Source of the DNA: Peribacillus sp. ACCC06369
GTDB taxonomy: Bacteria; Bacillota; Bacilli; Bacillales; DSM-1321
Length of the DNA stretch: 64,000 nucleotides
NCBI RefSeq assembly: GCF_030348945.1
Contig: NZ_JAUCEN010000002.1
Coordinates: 2,356,001 to 2,420,000 of the forward strand
Direction of reading: 5' to 3'
Part shown: in pieces, positions 43,320 to 52,899 of the stretch
Numbering within the stretch: position 1 is the stretch's first letter
Layout of the letters: the number at the start of each line of letters is the position of its first letter
Translations under genes and position numbers: made by a program
Notes under the pieces: generated by a model
The model's database searches: none
What the model saw: only the letters and a program-made list of their open reading frames with translations
Told to the model about the DNA's origin: nothing

Positions 43320-44750
43320 ATGAAAAGTAAACCCTTGCATATAAGATTGGATCAAAAGCAGGAAAAATTGAAATCTGAATTGGATATGCAGGATGATGTA
43401 GTTTTTAAACAGATATTCATTCCCGGTTATGAAGTTTCAGGATTATTTATATTTGTCAATGGAACGATGGATTATCCAGCATTCAATGATATAGTCCTGG
43501 ATTTATCCGCTGCGCAGGTCGAATCAAGGCACCCGGTTTCCATCGAGAAGCTGGTCATTTCCAAAATCTGTTCAGTCAGGGAACAAGATGTTGAAACATA
43601 TGAAAAAGCCATAGAGCATATTTTTGACGGGAAAACACTTCTATTTATAGATGGAATGACAAATGGTTATGTTTTGAATCTGGAAAAGGAGAAAATTCGT
43701 ACACTGAGTGAACCTTCGACAGAGAGGGTTGTCCGTGGACCGAAGCTTGGGTTTATCGAAAGTCTCCAGGAAAATATCGGCTTGATAAGACAATATTCAA
43801 ACCATCCCAACCTAATCGTCAAACAACAGAAGTTAGGGACGCTTGAAAAGCGGGAAGTTGCATTGGTTTATTATGAAGGAAAAGCAAGCGATTCTTTGTT
43901 AAAAGAAGTGAATGATCGGATAAACGGAGTAAAAGCTACCGATCTCCAAGACTCGGGGATGCTTGAAGAATTAATTGAAGATACATCGTTTAGCCCTTTC
44001 CCACAGATCCAGAATACGGAGCGTCCGGATAAAGTATTGGCGGCACTGCAGGAGGGAAGGGTGGTCATCATGGTTGACGGCTCGCCATTTGCGTTGATGG
44101 CACCTACGACGATCACGATGCTGCTGCAGTCACCTGATGATTATTATGAAAGGTGGGTCGCGGGTTCTTTTCTACGTGTCCTTCGTTACTTTTCTTTATT
44201 TATTACCGTTTTTCTTTCAGGAATTTATATCTCCTTGGTTTCGTTCAACCCTGGATTGCTGCCGACGGAACTAGCAATGACCATTGCTGGTACAAGGGAG
44301 AACGTGCCATTTCCGCCTTTTGTTGAAGCGATCATCATGGAATTGACGATTGAACTGCTTCGTGAAGCAGGCATTCGGCTTCCGGCGCCCATTGGGCAAA
44401 CGGTTGGATTGGTTGGTGGTGTCATTATTGGACAAGCAGCCGTTCAAGCGAATATTGTGAGTTCCCTCATGGTCATAATCGTTGCGATTACGACGATTAC
44501 CTCTTTTACGGTACCACAATATAGCTTTGGACTGGCATTCAGGGCATTAAGGTTCGGGGCGATGATTTTTTCCGCCGTTCTAGGCCTATATGGAACCACT
44601 TTATTCTTTATCATCGTTATCAGCCATTTGTCGAAATTGACTAGCTTTCAAGAACCTTATTTTCAACCAACGGATTTTATCGGTAAAAAGACTTGGAAGG
44701 ACGCGTTCCTCCGGTTACCGAAGCGGAAAAAGGGGGGAGAACTTTCTTGA
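43320..44750 (+). CDS. GerA-type spore germination protein (second receptor)
   Basis: A 476-residue A subunit, shorter at the N-terminus than the one at 41584. It has NTERPDKVLAALQEGRVVIMVDG, then membrane helices with MELTIELLREAGIRLPAPIGQTVG; characteristic parts are TIELLREAG and GQTVGLVGG. The conserved ELLREA and GQ.xGxVGG segments align with the opposite operon's A protein, but overall the two differ. ATG 43320 follows AAAGGAG. Confidence 0.9.
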   Translation: MKSKPLHIRLDQKQEKLKSELDMQDDVVFKQIFIPGYEVSGLFIFVNGTMDYPAFNDIVLDLSAAQVESRHPVSIEKLVISKICSVREQDVETYEKAIEHIFDGKTLLFIDGMTNGYVLNLEKEKIRTLSEPSTERVVRGPKLGFIESLQENIGLIRQYSNHPNLIVKQQKLGTLEKREVALVYYEGKASDSLLKEVNDRINGVKATDLQDSGMLEELIEDTSFSPFPQIQNTERPDKVLAALQEGRVVIMVDGSPFALMAPTTITMLLQSPDDYYERWVAGSFLRVLRYFSLFITVFLSGIYISLVSFNPGLLPTELAMTIAGTRENVPFPPFVEAIIMELTIELLREAGIRLPAPIGQTVGLVGGVIIGQAAVQANIVSSLMVIIVAITTITSFTVPQYSFGLAFRALRFGAMIFSAVLGLYGTTLFFIIVISHLSKLTSFQEPYFQPTDFIGKKTWKDAFLRLPKRKKGGELS

Positions 44751-45841
44751 GCCAAGCAGACGGCAAAATTTTTAGTGGGGAATTGGCATCGATCATTTCA
44801 TGCGCCATGTTAGGAGTTGGGATGCTTTCGCTTCCAAGGACGATAACGGAAAAAGTTAATTCATCCGATGGATGGATCGTCTTGATTTTTAATGGGATCA
44901 TTATTGCCCTTTTCATATGCTTATTGGTTGTACTGTTAAAAAAACATAAGGTGGCTAACTATTACACATACATGGAGGAGGCATATGGAAAGTGGCTCTC
45001 CAAAATTATTGGGTTGATCGTGGTGGTGTACTTTGTAGGTGTGTCCAGTTTTGAAGTTCTTGCAATGAGTGAAATGGTCCGATTTTATTTGTTGGAGGAT
45101 ACCCCGGTTGAAATAGTAATGCTCACATTGATTTTAGCGAGTGTCCATCTATTGACAGGCAAAATTAAAGCCATTGCAAAGGTGTGCGTCTTCTTTCTAC
45201 CACTGACAATTGTCATCGTTTTGTTCATTTATATGTTCAGTATAAAAGTAGTCGATATAAAAAACCTGCAGCCTGTTCTTGGAAAAGGGTTTCTACCTGT
45301 GATGAAAGGAATGGGCTCCGGGGCTTTGTCTTTTTTTGGAATTGAACTATTCATCTTTTTGTTTGGCGTCGTTAAAAATCAAAACAAGGTAAAAAGTGGC
45401 GTTTTAATGGGTTTTTTCATACCGATGATATTATATGTGATTACATATGTTCTGGTAGTCGCTACACTGACTGTACCTGAAGTCAAAGCTGTTACATGGC
45501 CAACCGTTTCTTTTATTCAATCGTATGAAGTAAAAGGGATATTTATAGAGCGTTTAGAGCTGTTTCTCTTAATCACCTGGATTCTTCAGTTCTTTTGTAC
45601 ACATGCAATTTACTATTACTTCGCAGCAGAAGGACTGACGAAAATTTTCAACAATTCATATTCAACGAACCTTATTGTTTTGGTTCCAATCATTTTTTTT
45701 CTCGCCAAAATCCCTAAAAATACAACCGAGATTTTTAAAATGAGCGATTTGCTGGGCTATGTATTTCCCTTTATATTGATTGGCTTGCCAATTATTACAT
45801 TCGCAATCGTTCAAGTGAAAAGGAGTAGAAGAAGCGGATGA
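44747..45841 (+). CDS. GerB-type spore germination permease (second receptor)
   Basis: A 364-residue polytopic membrane protein of the spore germination permease family, with LGVGMLSLPRTI near residue 25 and about ten hydrophobic segments. The start is TTG 44747, which overlaps the A-gene stop (TTGA) and has AGGGGGGAG in front; an ATG at 44693 lies deep in the A gene without a ribosome binding site and would add 18 polar residues. Confidence 0.88.
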   Translation: MSQADGKIFSGELASIISCAMLGVGMLSLPRTITEKVNSSDGWIVLIFNGIIIALFICLLVVLLKKHKVANYYTYMEEAYGKWLSKIIGLIVVVYFVGVSSFEVLAMSEMVRFYLLEDTPVEIVMLTLILASVHLLTGKIKAIAKVCVFFLPLTIVIVLFIYMFSIKVVDIKNLQPVLGKGFLPVMKGMGSGALSFFGIELFIFLFGVVKNQNKVKSGVLMGFFIPMILYVITYVLVVATLTVPEVKAVTWPTVSFIQSYEVKGIFIERLELFLLITWILQFFCTHAIYYYFAAEGLTKIFNNSYSTNLIVLVPIIFFLAKIPKNTTEIFKMSDLLGYVFPFILIGLPIITFAIVQVKRSRRSG

Positions 45842-46950
45842 AAAGATTATGGTTAATCTTGCTTATTCCTTTGCTTACAGGCTGTTGGGACAGTCAAAAT
45901 ATTGAAGAATTATCCCTTGTGGTCGGAATGGGAATCGATAATAGTAAAAAGAAAGACGAAATTATGTTAACACAGCAAATTCTGGTACCTCCAGGAAGTG
46001 GTGTTCAGGAGAATCAAGCTCAACTAAAATATAAGAATGTTACCGTCAGTGCCAAAACGTTGCATGAAGCAATAAGGGATTCTTTGCTCATAACCAATAC
46101 GGTTTTAACCAATCATCAGCGTATCCTGCTCATTAATGAAGATGTATTAAAGAAAGTACCTATGGAAGCTATCATTAATCAGTCCATACGAGATAACAAT
46201 ACAAGGAGAAGTTGTCTTGTTTATTTAACAAAGAGACCGACAAAAGAAATTTTGGGACTATCCGACGATGGTGAAATCCCTTCGAATGTAATTTATGAAT
46301 TGAAAGATAATGTGAATCGAACGAATAAAATCCTTCCATCTTTAACGATGGGCAAAGCTTCCTCAAATTTGCAATCAGATGGAAGTTTTGCCATTCAGGC
46401 CGTTAATATTAGGAGAGGGAAATTAATTTTGGAGGGTGCAGGGGTGATCAACAATTCAAAGTTGGTCGGGGTCATGAATGATGAGGATATAGCTGCTTTG
46501 AATTGGTTGAACGGAAATTTGAAAGGCGGGATAATCGAAACGGTCCAACACGGTAAGCCTTTAAGTGTTGAAGTGATCAAAAGGACAAGGAGGAAAATCA
46601 CGACGGAATTGAACGGGGATCATTTGACGATAAATGTTAAGGTCGGTTACACAGGAAGACTTTCGGAAGATTGGTATGGTCAGGAAAATTCATTTGAAGA
46701 AGCCTATTTAAAAGAGATTGAGCGAATTGCCGAGGATGAAGTTGAGAAGGATGTCGAGAAAATCGTATACAAATTACAGCATGAATATAAAACAGGGATA
46801 GCAGGATTTTATCGTTATGTGGAAATTCAGCATCCGAAGTTTTGGGAGAAAAATAAGCAGAAATGGGACGAAGTTTTCAGTAAAGCTGATATTAATTATG
46901 ATGTGGATTTAAGGGTCATAGACTTCGGTTCAAAAGGAGGGATAAAGTGA
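45838..46950 (+). CDS. Ger(x)C spore germination lipoprotein (second receptor)
   Basis: A 370-residue C subunit. The lipobox LTGC lies in RLWLILLIPLLTGCWDS, followed by NIEELSLVVGMGID. The C-terminal domain has KWDEVFSKADINYDVDLR, the usual end. It overlaps the B gene (ATGA), completing a second A-B-C receptor operon. Germinant unknown. Confidence 0.9.
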   Translation: MKRLWLILLIPLLTGCWDSQNIEELSLVVGMGIDNSKKKDEIMLTQQILVPPGSGVQENQAQLKYKNVTVSAKTLHEAIRDSLLITNTVLTNHQRILLINEDVLKKVPMEAIINQSIRDNNTRRSCLVYLTKRPTKEILGLSDDGEIPSNVIYELKDNVNRTNKILPSLTMGKASSNLQSDGSFAIQAVNIRRGKLILEGAGVINNSKLVGVMNDEDIAALNWLNGNLKGGIIETVQHGKPLSVEVIKRTRRKITTELNGDHLTINVKVGYTGRLSEDWYGQENSFEEAYLKEIERIAEDEVEKDVEKIVYKLQHEYKTGIAGFYRYVEIQHPKFWEKNKQKWDEVFSKADINYDVDLRVIDFGSKGGIK

Positions 46951-46964
46951 ATGGTCATAAGAAG

Positions 46965-46992
46965 AAAAACCTTCCAAAGGGAAGGTTTTTTG
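46965..46992. terminator. Bidirectional terminator after the second ger operon
   Basis: AAAAACCTTCC (46965-46975) and GGAAGGTTTTT (46980-46990), a perfect 11-bp stem with A and T tracts, between convergent genes. Confidence 0.88.
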
Positions 46993-47052
46993 TCATGGCT
47001 CTTTAGTCGATTGAAACTTTATGGTTCAAAAAGTCCCTTCGTTATATAAAGT

Positions 47053-48531
47053 CTAATAGAAAGTTCTAGGCAGATTCGTCACTTCATGTGCAACCCTGAT
47101 GCCGGATTGAACGGCCCCTTCAATCCAAGCAGGTACGGTTGATGTATGCTCACCAGCAAAGTGGACCCTTCCTTCTGGAGTGGGAATGTATGGGAATAAG
47201 TCCGTTTCCTGACCGGGTTTAAACATGGAGAAAGCGCCGTATGCGTACTGATTCAGGGTCCAGCTATATGAAGCTCCTGATAAAAAATGATCATATACTT
47301 GTTTTCCATGGATCACTGCCAAATTTTTCAATGCGTGCTGTAAACGGTCTTTTTCTGGAAGGATATCCCACAAAGTGGCGTCATCTTCCCATGTATAACT
47401 TGCTAAGATGAGACCGGATTCACTCTGGTTGCTCGTTTGGCTGGGGTAATAAGAAAATCTAATGGGCAAATCGGTCGTCAATTTACCGCCGAAGATTCCT
47501 TCCTTTTCCCAAAACCTATGTGTGAACTGAAGTCCAATTTTTGTGGACGCAGCATAATGGAGTTCCCTTATTGCCTTCCACTTATTATGGGAAAAGGAAT
47601 TCCGGGGTTCAATATCCATAAATTGCAGCAATTGAAGAGGGATAGTCACGATGGCAAGGTCACCGGTGACCGTTAAGGGTCTTTTGCTTTGAGTATGTTT
47701 GGAATGGATGGTGACTTGATTATCATGTTGAACGATCTTTGTCACTTCATATCTGAAGTTTAGATTATCCTTCAATTCAGGTAGAAAAGCATTAGGAAGC
47801 CGGTCGTTTCCTCCTTCGATTGCAAAAAAATTTACGTCTGGATTAAAGAGCGGCATAAGCTCCCGAAGTATGGCAGGAAAAGAAAGTTCAGGGAATCCTT
47901 CTATACCCATCAGGACTTTGATGCTTTCAATCGCCCCTGTTGATAGACTGATTCCTACTGGATTGTACTGCAAAAAGAAGCTCATGGAGTATTTATCAAA
48001 CTCTTTAATGACTATTTCCCAATTTCTACGTGGGTCTTGAATGATGAAGTCAGTCACAGGCTTAATTGCCATGTTGAGTAATTCTTCAGCTGTTTTACCT
48101 CTTTCATGCGGAGCTACAGGGTACCTCAGTATATCCGGGTTTCGTTGATATATGGCAGCAGTCGTCTTGATTCCATTGGCATAAATGGGATCATTAGGAG
48201 TCGCATTCACAAAAGTGTTGACTCGTAAACCATACTTCTTGATGTATTCCGCAACTAAGTAATGATAATTCGGAATGCGCATGGCACCAGCTTCAAGGTA
48301 GGAGCCTTCTGAAAATGGCTCCCGTATGGTCAAAACACGCCCTCCGACCCTCCCGGTTGCTTCCAATATCGTTACATCGTGCCCCGCTTCTTTTAAAAGG
48401 GATGCTGCAACTAACCCTGACATGCCGGCACCAATGATTATTATCCTTTTGGGGATTTGGGAAGGACCCAGGCCATTTCTGATCACAGCAAGCATTTGAT
48501 CGGGTGATAGCGGATCTTTGAAAAAGGACAA
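47053..48531 (-). CDS. Flavin monoamine / L-amino-acid oxidase
   Basis: FAD-dependent amine oxidase of 492 residues. [22 protein letters not shown] near residue 28 is the dinucleotide-binding fold (cited [10 protein letters not shown]), followed by [14 protein letters not shown] and GAMRIPNYH. The C-terminus has [22 protein letters not shown], the FAD-closing motif (cited FAGEHTS and WIEGAVQSG). It resembles the tryptophan monooxygenase/L-amino-acid oxidase group and B. subtilis YobN. It oxidatively deaminates an amine or amino acid with peroxide release. The start is TTG 48531 behind GAGGAG. It is monocistronic. Confidence 0.85.
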   Translation of the reverse strand: MSFFKDPLSPDQMLAVIRNGLGPSQIPKRIIIIGAGMSGLVAASLLKEAGHDVTILEATGRVGGRVLTIREPFSEGSYLEAGAMRIPNYHYLVAEYIKKYGLRVNTFVNATPNDPIYANGIKTTAAIYQRNPDILRYPVAPHERGKTAEELLNMAIKPVTDFIIQDPRRNWEIVIKEFDKYSMSFFLQYNPVGISLSTGAIESIKVLMGIEGFPELSFPAILRELMPLFNPDVNFFAIEGGNDRLPNAFLPELKDNLNFRYEVTKIVQHDNQVTIHSKHTQSKRPLTVTGDLAIVTIPLQLLQFMDIEPRNSFSHNKWKAIRELHYAASTKIGLQFTHRFWEKEGIFGGKLTTDLPIRFSYYPSQTSNQSESGLILASYTWEDDATLWDILPEKDRLQHALKNLAVIHGKQVYDHFLSGASYSWTLNQYAYGAFSMFKPGQETDLFPYIPTPEGRVHFAGEHTSTVPAWIEGAVQSGIRVAHEVTNLPRTFY

Positions 48532-48539
48532 AGTGTTTT

Positions 48540-49118
48540 TCTCCTCTCTTGTTACACTTTCCTAATACGCTATCATATTCTCATGGGTCCACCATTTATG
48601 AAGGATCTTCATTAATTTGTCATGATTGATTATTGCTATCATATTCCACTAGGTTTATCCCTTATGTGGAATACTCAATTTTTAGATAATTTAAAAGTAC
48701 AGGAGATGAATAAGCTGCTGATTTGTGGTTAAAAGATGATGCCTTTTTTTCGGCAGCTAACTATCTTAAGACTACTATTTATGATGGAGCCGAAATTAAT
48801 TTAGAAAGTTAGAGAAGCAGTGTTCAGCCTTTTTTGAACAATGGGATGAAATAACGAAGAATGCTATTCGCAACCTTATTAAAATATTGGAAAGATCGCA
48901 CCAATCTAATATATATAAATAAAAGTTGATCAAGCAATAAAGAAAGTGGATATTAAATAACTGAGGCATTAAGCGTGGCAAGGAAGTTTTTCAAAATGAT
49001 TAAATTCATCGTTTTGAATTTCAAGAATTTATTTTCTTGCTTTGTCCATTGAAACCAAACGTTAATTTAGCACAACAATTGGAGTCCGTATAGTTTCATA
49101 TTTTTAGTGAGTGCACAC
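48540..49118. other. Degraded region of unknown origin
   Basis: Codon-like stretches appear in shifting frames on the plus strand, such as DLWLKDDAFFSAANYLKTT (about 48718-48775) and SAFFEQWDEITKNAIRNL (about 48822-48880), separated by stops and frameshifts. They suggest a decayed gene I cannot name. Confidence 0.4.
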
Positions 49119-49135
49119 ATAAAAATTATATGAGA

Positions 49136-49427
49136 ATCATGAAGAGCATTTGCTGAGTGGTAGTTATACGGCGATTGTGTCCCATGATCATCGTATAATT
49201 GCCAGCGTAAAAGAATTTGTTTAAAAACACAATATTCCAAGTAACCAATTTGAGTTTCAGATGTTATATGGATTTAGAATAGACATGCAACTAATTTTAG
49301 CTAAAGAAGGATATATTTGCGTGTGTATATTCCTTTATGTAACGACTGGTTTGGTTATGTTATGCGTCGCTTGGCAGAAAGACCCCAAAATATTGCATTT
49401 GCCCTTAAAGGATTCTTTTCTAAATAA
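49136..49427 (+). pseudogene. Proline dehydrogenase (PutB/FadM) C-terminal remnant
   Basis: The frame reads HEEHLLSGSYTAIVSHDHRI and ASVKEFV, then a TAA, then KHNIPSNQFEFQMLYGFRID. After a one-base shift near 49318 it continues RVYIPLCNDWFGYVMRRLAE, then RPQNIAFALKGFFSK and TAA 49425-49427. These are the conserved C-terminal motifs of monofunctional proline dehydrogenase (HDH, FEFQMLYG, YIPxxxDWxGYxMRRLAERPQN). The first two thirds are missing. The enzyme would oxidise proline to pyrroline-5-carboxylate. Confidence 0.85.
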
Positions 49428-49629
49428 TTGATGAGTTAATAATAATGGGTGAAGTTTTCATAGTAAGATATTTTACGTTTAGAGTTCGAAACTGGGAAAT
49501 TAAACAAATAGGCACATCTACTATTTTCTATAATAGAAAAACATAAGCATAAATCTTGTCTCTTTCTCCGCTTTATCTTTGATCATGCATAAGAAGCAAG
49601 ATTTACGTTGTTAATAATAAGTAGAATTC

Positions 49630-49931
49630 ATTGATAATGATTCAGTTTCAACGGAAGTGGAAATTAAAGAAAACCCTCAGTGATGAGTATGATCTGACCA
49701 CGTCCTCCCTTGACCGGTGGCTTCACCAATATGAAAAGTCTGGTTCCTTCCAAGAGAAAGACAACAGTTACTCGAACAGGAGGAGCTTTTATTGCTTCGC
49801 AAAGAGCTGGAGCAACAGCAGATGGTGAATGATATTTTAAAGCAACCTGCGCATTCTCGGAACACTAAGCTATGTAGGCCGAAAGTGAAGGATAAAAACT
49901 CAAAATTGTATCATAATATTACCATATACTA
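49630..49931 (+). pseudogene. IS3-family transposase orfA remnant
   Basis: LSDEYDLTTSSLDRWLHQYE is the helix-turn-helix of IS3-type OrfA. After a frame change near 49755 it continues QLLEQEELLLLRKELEQQQM and VNDILKQ, the leucine zipper. The N-terminus and the whole of orfB are absent and no inverted repeats were seen, so it is a dead fragment. Confidence 0.75.
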
Positions 49932-49979
49932 AAAGTTTACATAGGTGATTTCAGGCCCATGTTTTAGGAGGACGGGTTT

Positions 49980-50486
49980 ATAGAAGCAAAATATTGCAAA
50001 GAATCAAGGGTGATAAGAACGAGTCGTATTTTTCCAAATGATGTGAACAATCATAATACATTATTTGGCGGCCGATTAATGAGTGACGTCGATCAAGTGG
50101 CATCGATTTCTGCAGCACGTCATAGTCGAAGTGAATGTGTAACTGCTTCAACAGATTCAGTTGACTTTTTACATCCCATTCGTACAACGGATTCAGTTTG
50201 TTTTATATCTTATGTGGCATGGACAGGCACTTCTTCAATGGAGGTATTTGTAAAAATTATTGCTGAAGATTTAAAAAGCAGTGTACGGAGAATTGCAGCG
50301 ACTGCTCTATTAACATTTGTTGCACTTGATGAACAAAAACGTCCAACACGTGTTCCAAAAGTTATTCCGGAGACAGAAGAAGAAAAAAAATTACATGAAA
50401 CGGCATTAGATCGAGCAAAAATGCGGAACCAGAGAAAACAAAAAAGCAAAGATGTGGCTACGTTTTTAAATGTAGATTATCCTTAA
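49980..50486 (+). CDS. Hot-dog acyl-CoA thioesterase (YkhA-like), apparent ATA start
   Basis: Acyl-CoA thioesterase of the 4HBT/YkhA group. SRVIRTSRIFPNDVNNHNTL and FGGRLMSDVDQVASISAARH hold the NxHxTxFGG-type motif with the catalytic Asp. The reading frame from ATA 49980 gives 168 residues, IEAKYCKESRVIRTS, which matches the N-terminus expected for the family. AGGAGG stands 8 bases before that ATA. The in-frame TAG at 49965 and the absence of ATG/GTG/TTG before GTG 50010 leave either a non-standard start or a 158-residue protein lacking the first strand. It sits in a decayed region. Confidence 0.8.
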   Translation: MEAKYCKESRVIRTSRIFPNDVNNHNTLFGGRLMSDVDQVASISAARHSRSECVTASTDSVDFLHPIRTTDSVCFISYVAWTGTSSMEVFVKIIAEDLKSSVRRIAATALLTFVALDEQKRPTRVPKVIPETEEEKKLHETALDRAKMRNQRKQKSKDVATFLNVDYP

Positions 50487-51519
50487 CTTTCATATAGAAG
50501 ATAAAACTTATAACCTACGAGGTGAAAGAAGGTAAGAGGCAATCCTTATCAATATCGATCAAGCTGAAAATCCGGACAATAAGCAAAGTGAAGTATTTGA
50601 TTTACTAAGTTCAATCCAGTTTATTATAAAAAAAGTAATTCAAAAGTTAGATAACATTGTACGAGTTACTGAAAGAACCTGTTCGAATGGGTGATGAATA
50701 AGTAAAAGTTTTCACCGGCTATCGATCTCAACAAAATGATGGAGTTGAGCCTTCCGTTTTCACCCAGAAGTAACTGCTTTATCCATGTTTGATGGAGGAA
50801 AAGATCCCCCCGAACATGTCCTCTTCTGAAAGTTTTTTTATTATAGAAGTCCTTCGTTATGGTGCCAAAACCACTCGATGGAAACATAGAGCTATTTTTG
50901 CAATAAAGTTAATTTTGAATTGTATTGTTCTTTTTATGTCCAAGATAGTTCTACGGATAATAAATAAATATATATAGGCTAGTACCCGTACTTTTAATTT
51001 GATATATAGGAAAATCATTCCTAAAACTGGGCAAAAGTCAATGCCGGCCGCAATACACACATAGACTACTATTTTGTAGGGTATGTGTGTATTTTTTATG
51101 TGAAGGAAATATAAAAATGAATGTTCTTTAGAGGATTGTGAAGAATTCGCGGCAATCTTTGATTCCACTCCTAGTGATGTCAATGGTAATGGTTTGGTGA
51201 CCCGATCGTTATGCGGAAGAATAAATTACAAGTTAAAGTGGAAGTAATTTATTTTATAAATACTTTATTACTTGCACAGTTATAATAAAATTGCCGTTCG
51301 TACATGCAATCTAAGCGAGGTTAAGAAGCGATTAACCGAAATATATATCCTAAGAATAACCTCGATAGAATATTGAATAAAAAATAATCCAAAAACATCA
51401 TTAAGTAAATTACTGACTTTCTGTAAAATCTTTGAAAACTTTGTTTGTGGAAAATTATTAAATATTTTCCTTTACAGAGGAGATACTACCAAGAGACAAA
51501 GGTTAGAAAGGAAGACAGT
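50487..51519. other. Long gene-free stretch before the quinol oxidase genes
   Basis: About 1 kb. A frame without a canonical start (about 50540-50695) reads NIDQAENPDNKQSEVFDLLS and IIKKVIQKLDNIVRVTE; it has codon-like composition but no match I know. An orphan terminator lies at 51053. Nothing else is supported. Confidence 0.5.
51053..51098 (+). terminator. Orphan terminator-like hairpin
   Basis: ATACACACATA (51053-51063) pairs perfectly with TATGTGTGTAT (51082-51092); CTAC/GTAG extends it inward, and a run of six Ts follows. No gene ends within 500 bases upstream on the plus strand. Confidence 0.7.
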
Positions 51520-52881
51520 ATGGATCATATACAAATGGCCCGTGCGATGTTCGGGACGAATATGGCTGTACATATCATATTTGCAACGATCGGCGTCGGG
51601 TTGCCGATGATGATGTTGGCCGCGGAATTGATGTATCAAAGGACAAAGGATTTACAGTATGTTGTCATGGCTAAACGCTGGACCAAAACATTAGGGGTTT
51701 TACTTGGGGTCGGGATTCCGACCGGTACGATTGCGGGTGTACAATTGTCACTATTATGGCCTGGATTCATGGAAGTGATTGGGCGTGTCATGGCGCTTCC
51801 GTTCCAAATCGAGATTTATGCATTCATGGTTGAAGCGTTGTTCATGTCGATCTATGTGTATGCTGCTGAAAAAATCAAGCCATGGGCGCGAATCGTGAGT
51901 TTATTCTTTGTTGCATTCGGAGCAATGGCTTCGGCTGTTTTGATATCGAATGTCCATGCTTTTGAAGGGACACCTGCTGGGTTCCGGTTTGAAAATGGGG
52001 AAATCGTCGATGTCGACCCTTGGGCGGCATTTTTTAACCCAAGTTTCTTAGTGACTGCAGGACATACGGCCCTGACTGCTTATACTACAGGAGCATTTGT
52101 CGTAGCGGCAGTTGCAGCCTATAAGATGCTGAAAAATAAATATGGGACTACTGAATTTAATTTTCACCAGAAAGCACTCAGGCTCAGTATTGTATTAGGT
52201 TTGGTTTTTTCTTTTTTGACGGCACTGAATGGTCATGCGACTACACAGCATTTATATAGGGAACAGCCAGAAAAATTGGCGGCTGCGGAAGGATTGTTCG
52301 AAACAACGGACCATGCTGGACTTACCTTATTCGGTTATACAGATAGGGAAGCCCAGGAAGTGAAGTATGGGATTGAATTTCCATGGGTACTAAGCTTCCT
52401 ATCTGGAAATAGTTTCGATACGGTCGTAACGGGTTTGAATGATTTTCCAGAAGAGTATTGGCCGCCGCTTTATGTCCATATCTTATTCAACGCCATGGTC
52501 CTCATTGGTTCAGGTTTAATTGCGTTAGCACTGTTTGCATTGGTTTGGAATAAGTGGCTGAAAAAGGAGACTTATCCGAAATGGATTCTCTGGCTGTTTG
52601 TTGCTGCAGGGCCGCTTTCGGTGATATCAATCGAATGCGGTTGGATTTTTGCTTGTACAGGCAGGCAGCCATGGACGATATACAGGATGCTGACCACAGA
52701 GGACTCAGTCACCTCGTACGAAAACCTTGGATTTCTTTTCACGATGTTCATTCTTGTATATATCATTTTATGCGTTTCGGTCGTGTTTACACTTTTGTAT
52801 TATTTCAAACGACATTCCGTGATGGATGATATATATAAAGCCGAACAGAAAAATGTAAGGCTTTTCGATTCGAATTCATAA
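51520..52881 (+). CDS. ythA: Cytochrome bd-type quinol oxidase subunit I
   Basis: A 453-residue membrane subunit with about nine helices. ARAMFGTNMAVHIIFATIG holds the first haem-ligand His region (cited NMAVHIIFA), GRVMALPFQIEIYAFMVEAL holds QIE, and GRQPWTIYR near residue 380 is the family-conserved loop. The Q loop is short, as in cyanide-insensitive oxidases. It accepts electrons from menaquinol and reduces O2. ATG 51520 follows AAAGGAAG; the open frame upstream of it has no ribosome binding site. The closest B. subtilis counterpart by length is YthA rather than CydA. Confidence 0.9.
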   Translation: MDHIQMARAMFGTNMAVHIIFATIGVGLPMMMLAAELMYQRTKDLQYVVMAKRWTKTLGVLLGVGIPTGTIAGVQLSLLWPGFMEVIGRVMALPFQIEIYAFMVEALFMSIYVYAAEKIKPWARIVSLFFVAFGAMASAVLISNVHAFEGTPAGFRFENGEIVDVDPWAAFFNPSFLVTAGHTALTAYTTGAFVVAAVAAYKMLKNKYGTTEFNFHQKALRLSIVLGLVFSFLTALNGHATTQHLYREQPEKLAAAEGLFETTDHAGLTLFGYTDREAQEVKYGIEFPWVLSFLSGNSFDTVVTGLNDFPEEYWPPLYVHILFNAMVLIGSGLIALALFALVWNKWLKKETYPKWILWLFVAAGPLSVISIECGWIFACTGRQPWTIYRMLTTEDSVTSYENLGFLFTMFILVYIILCVSVVFTLLYYFKRHSVMDDIYKAEQKNVRLFDSNS

Positions 52882-52899
52882 AAGGGGGAGGGAAGGCGA

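Noticed and set aside
50857..51183. 108-codon minus-strand frame before the quinol oxidase genes
   Set aside because: It spans the strong plus-strand terminator hairpin, has no ribosome binding site and only an AT-driven hydrophobic composition.
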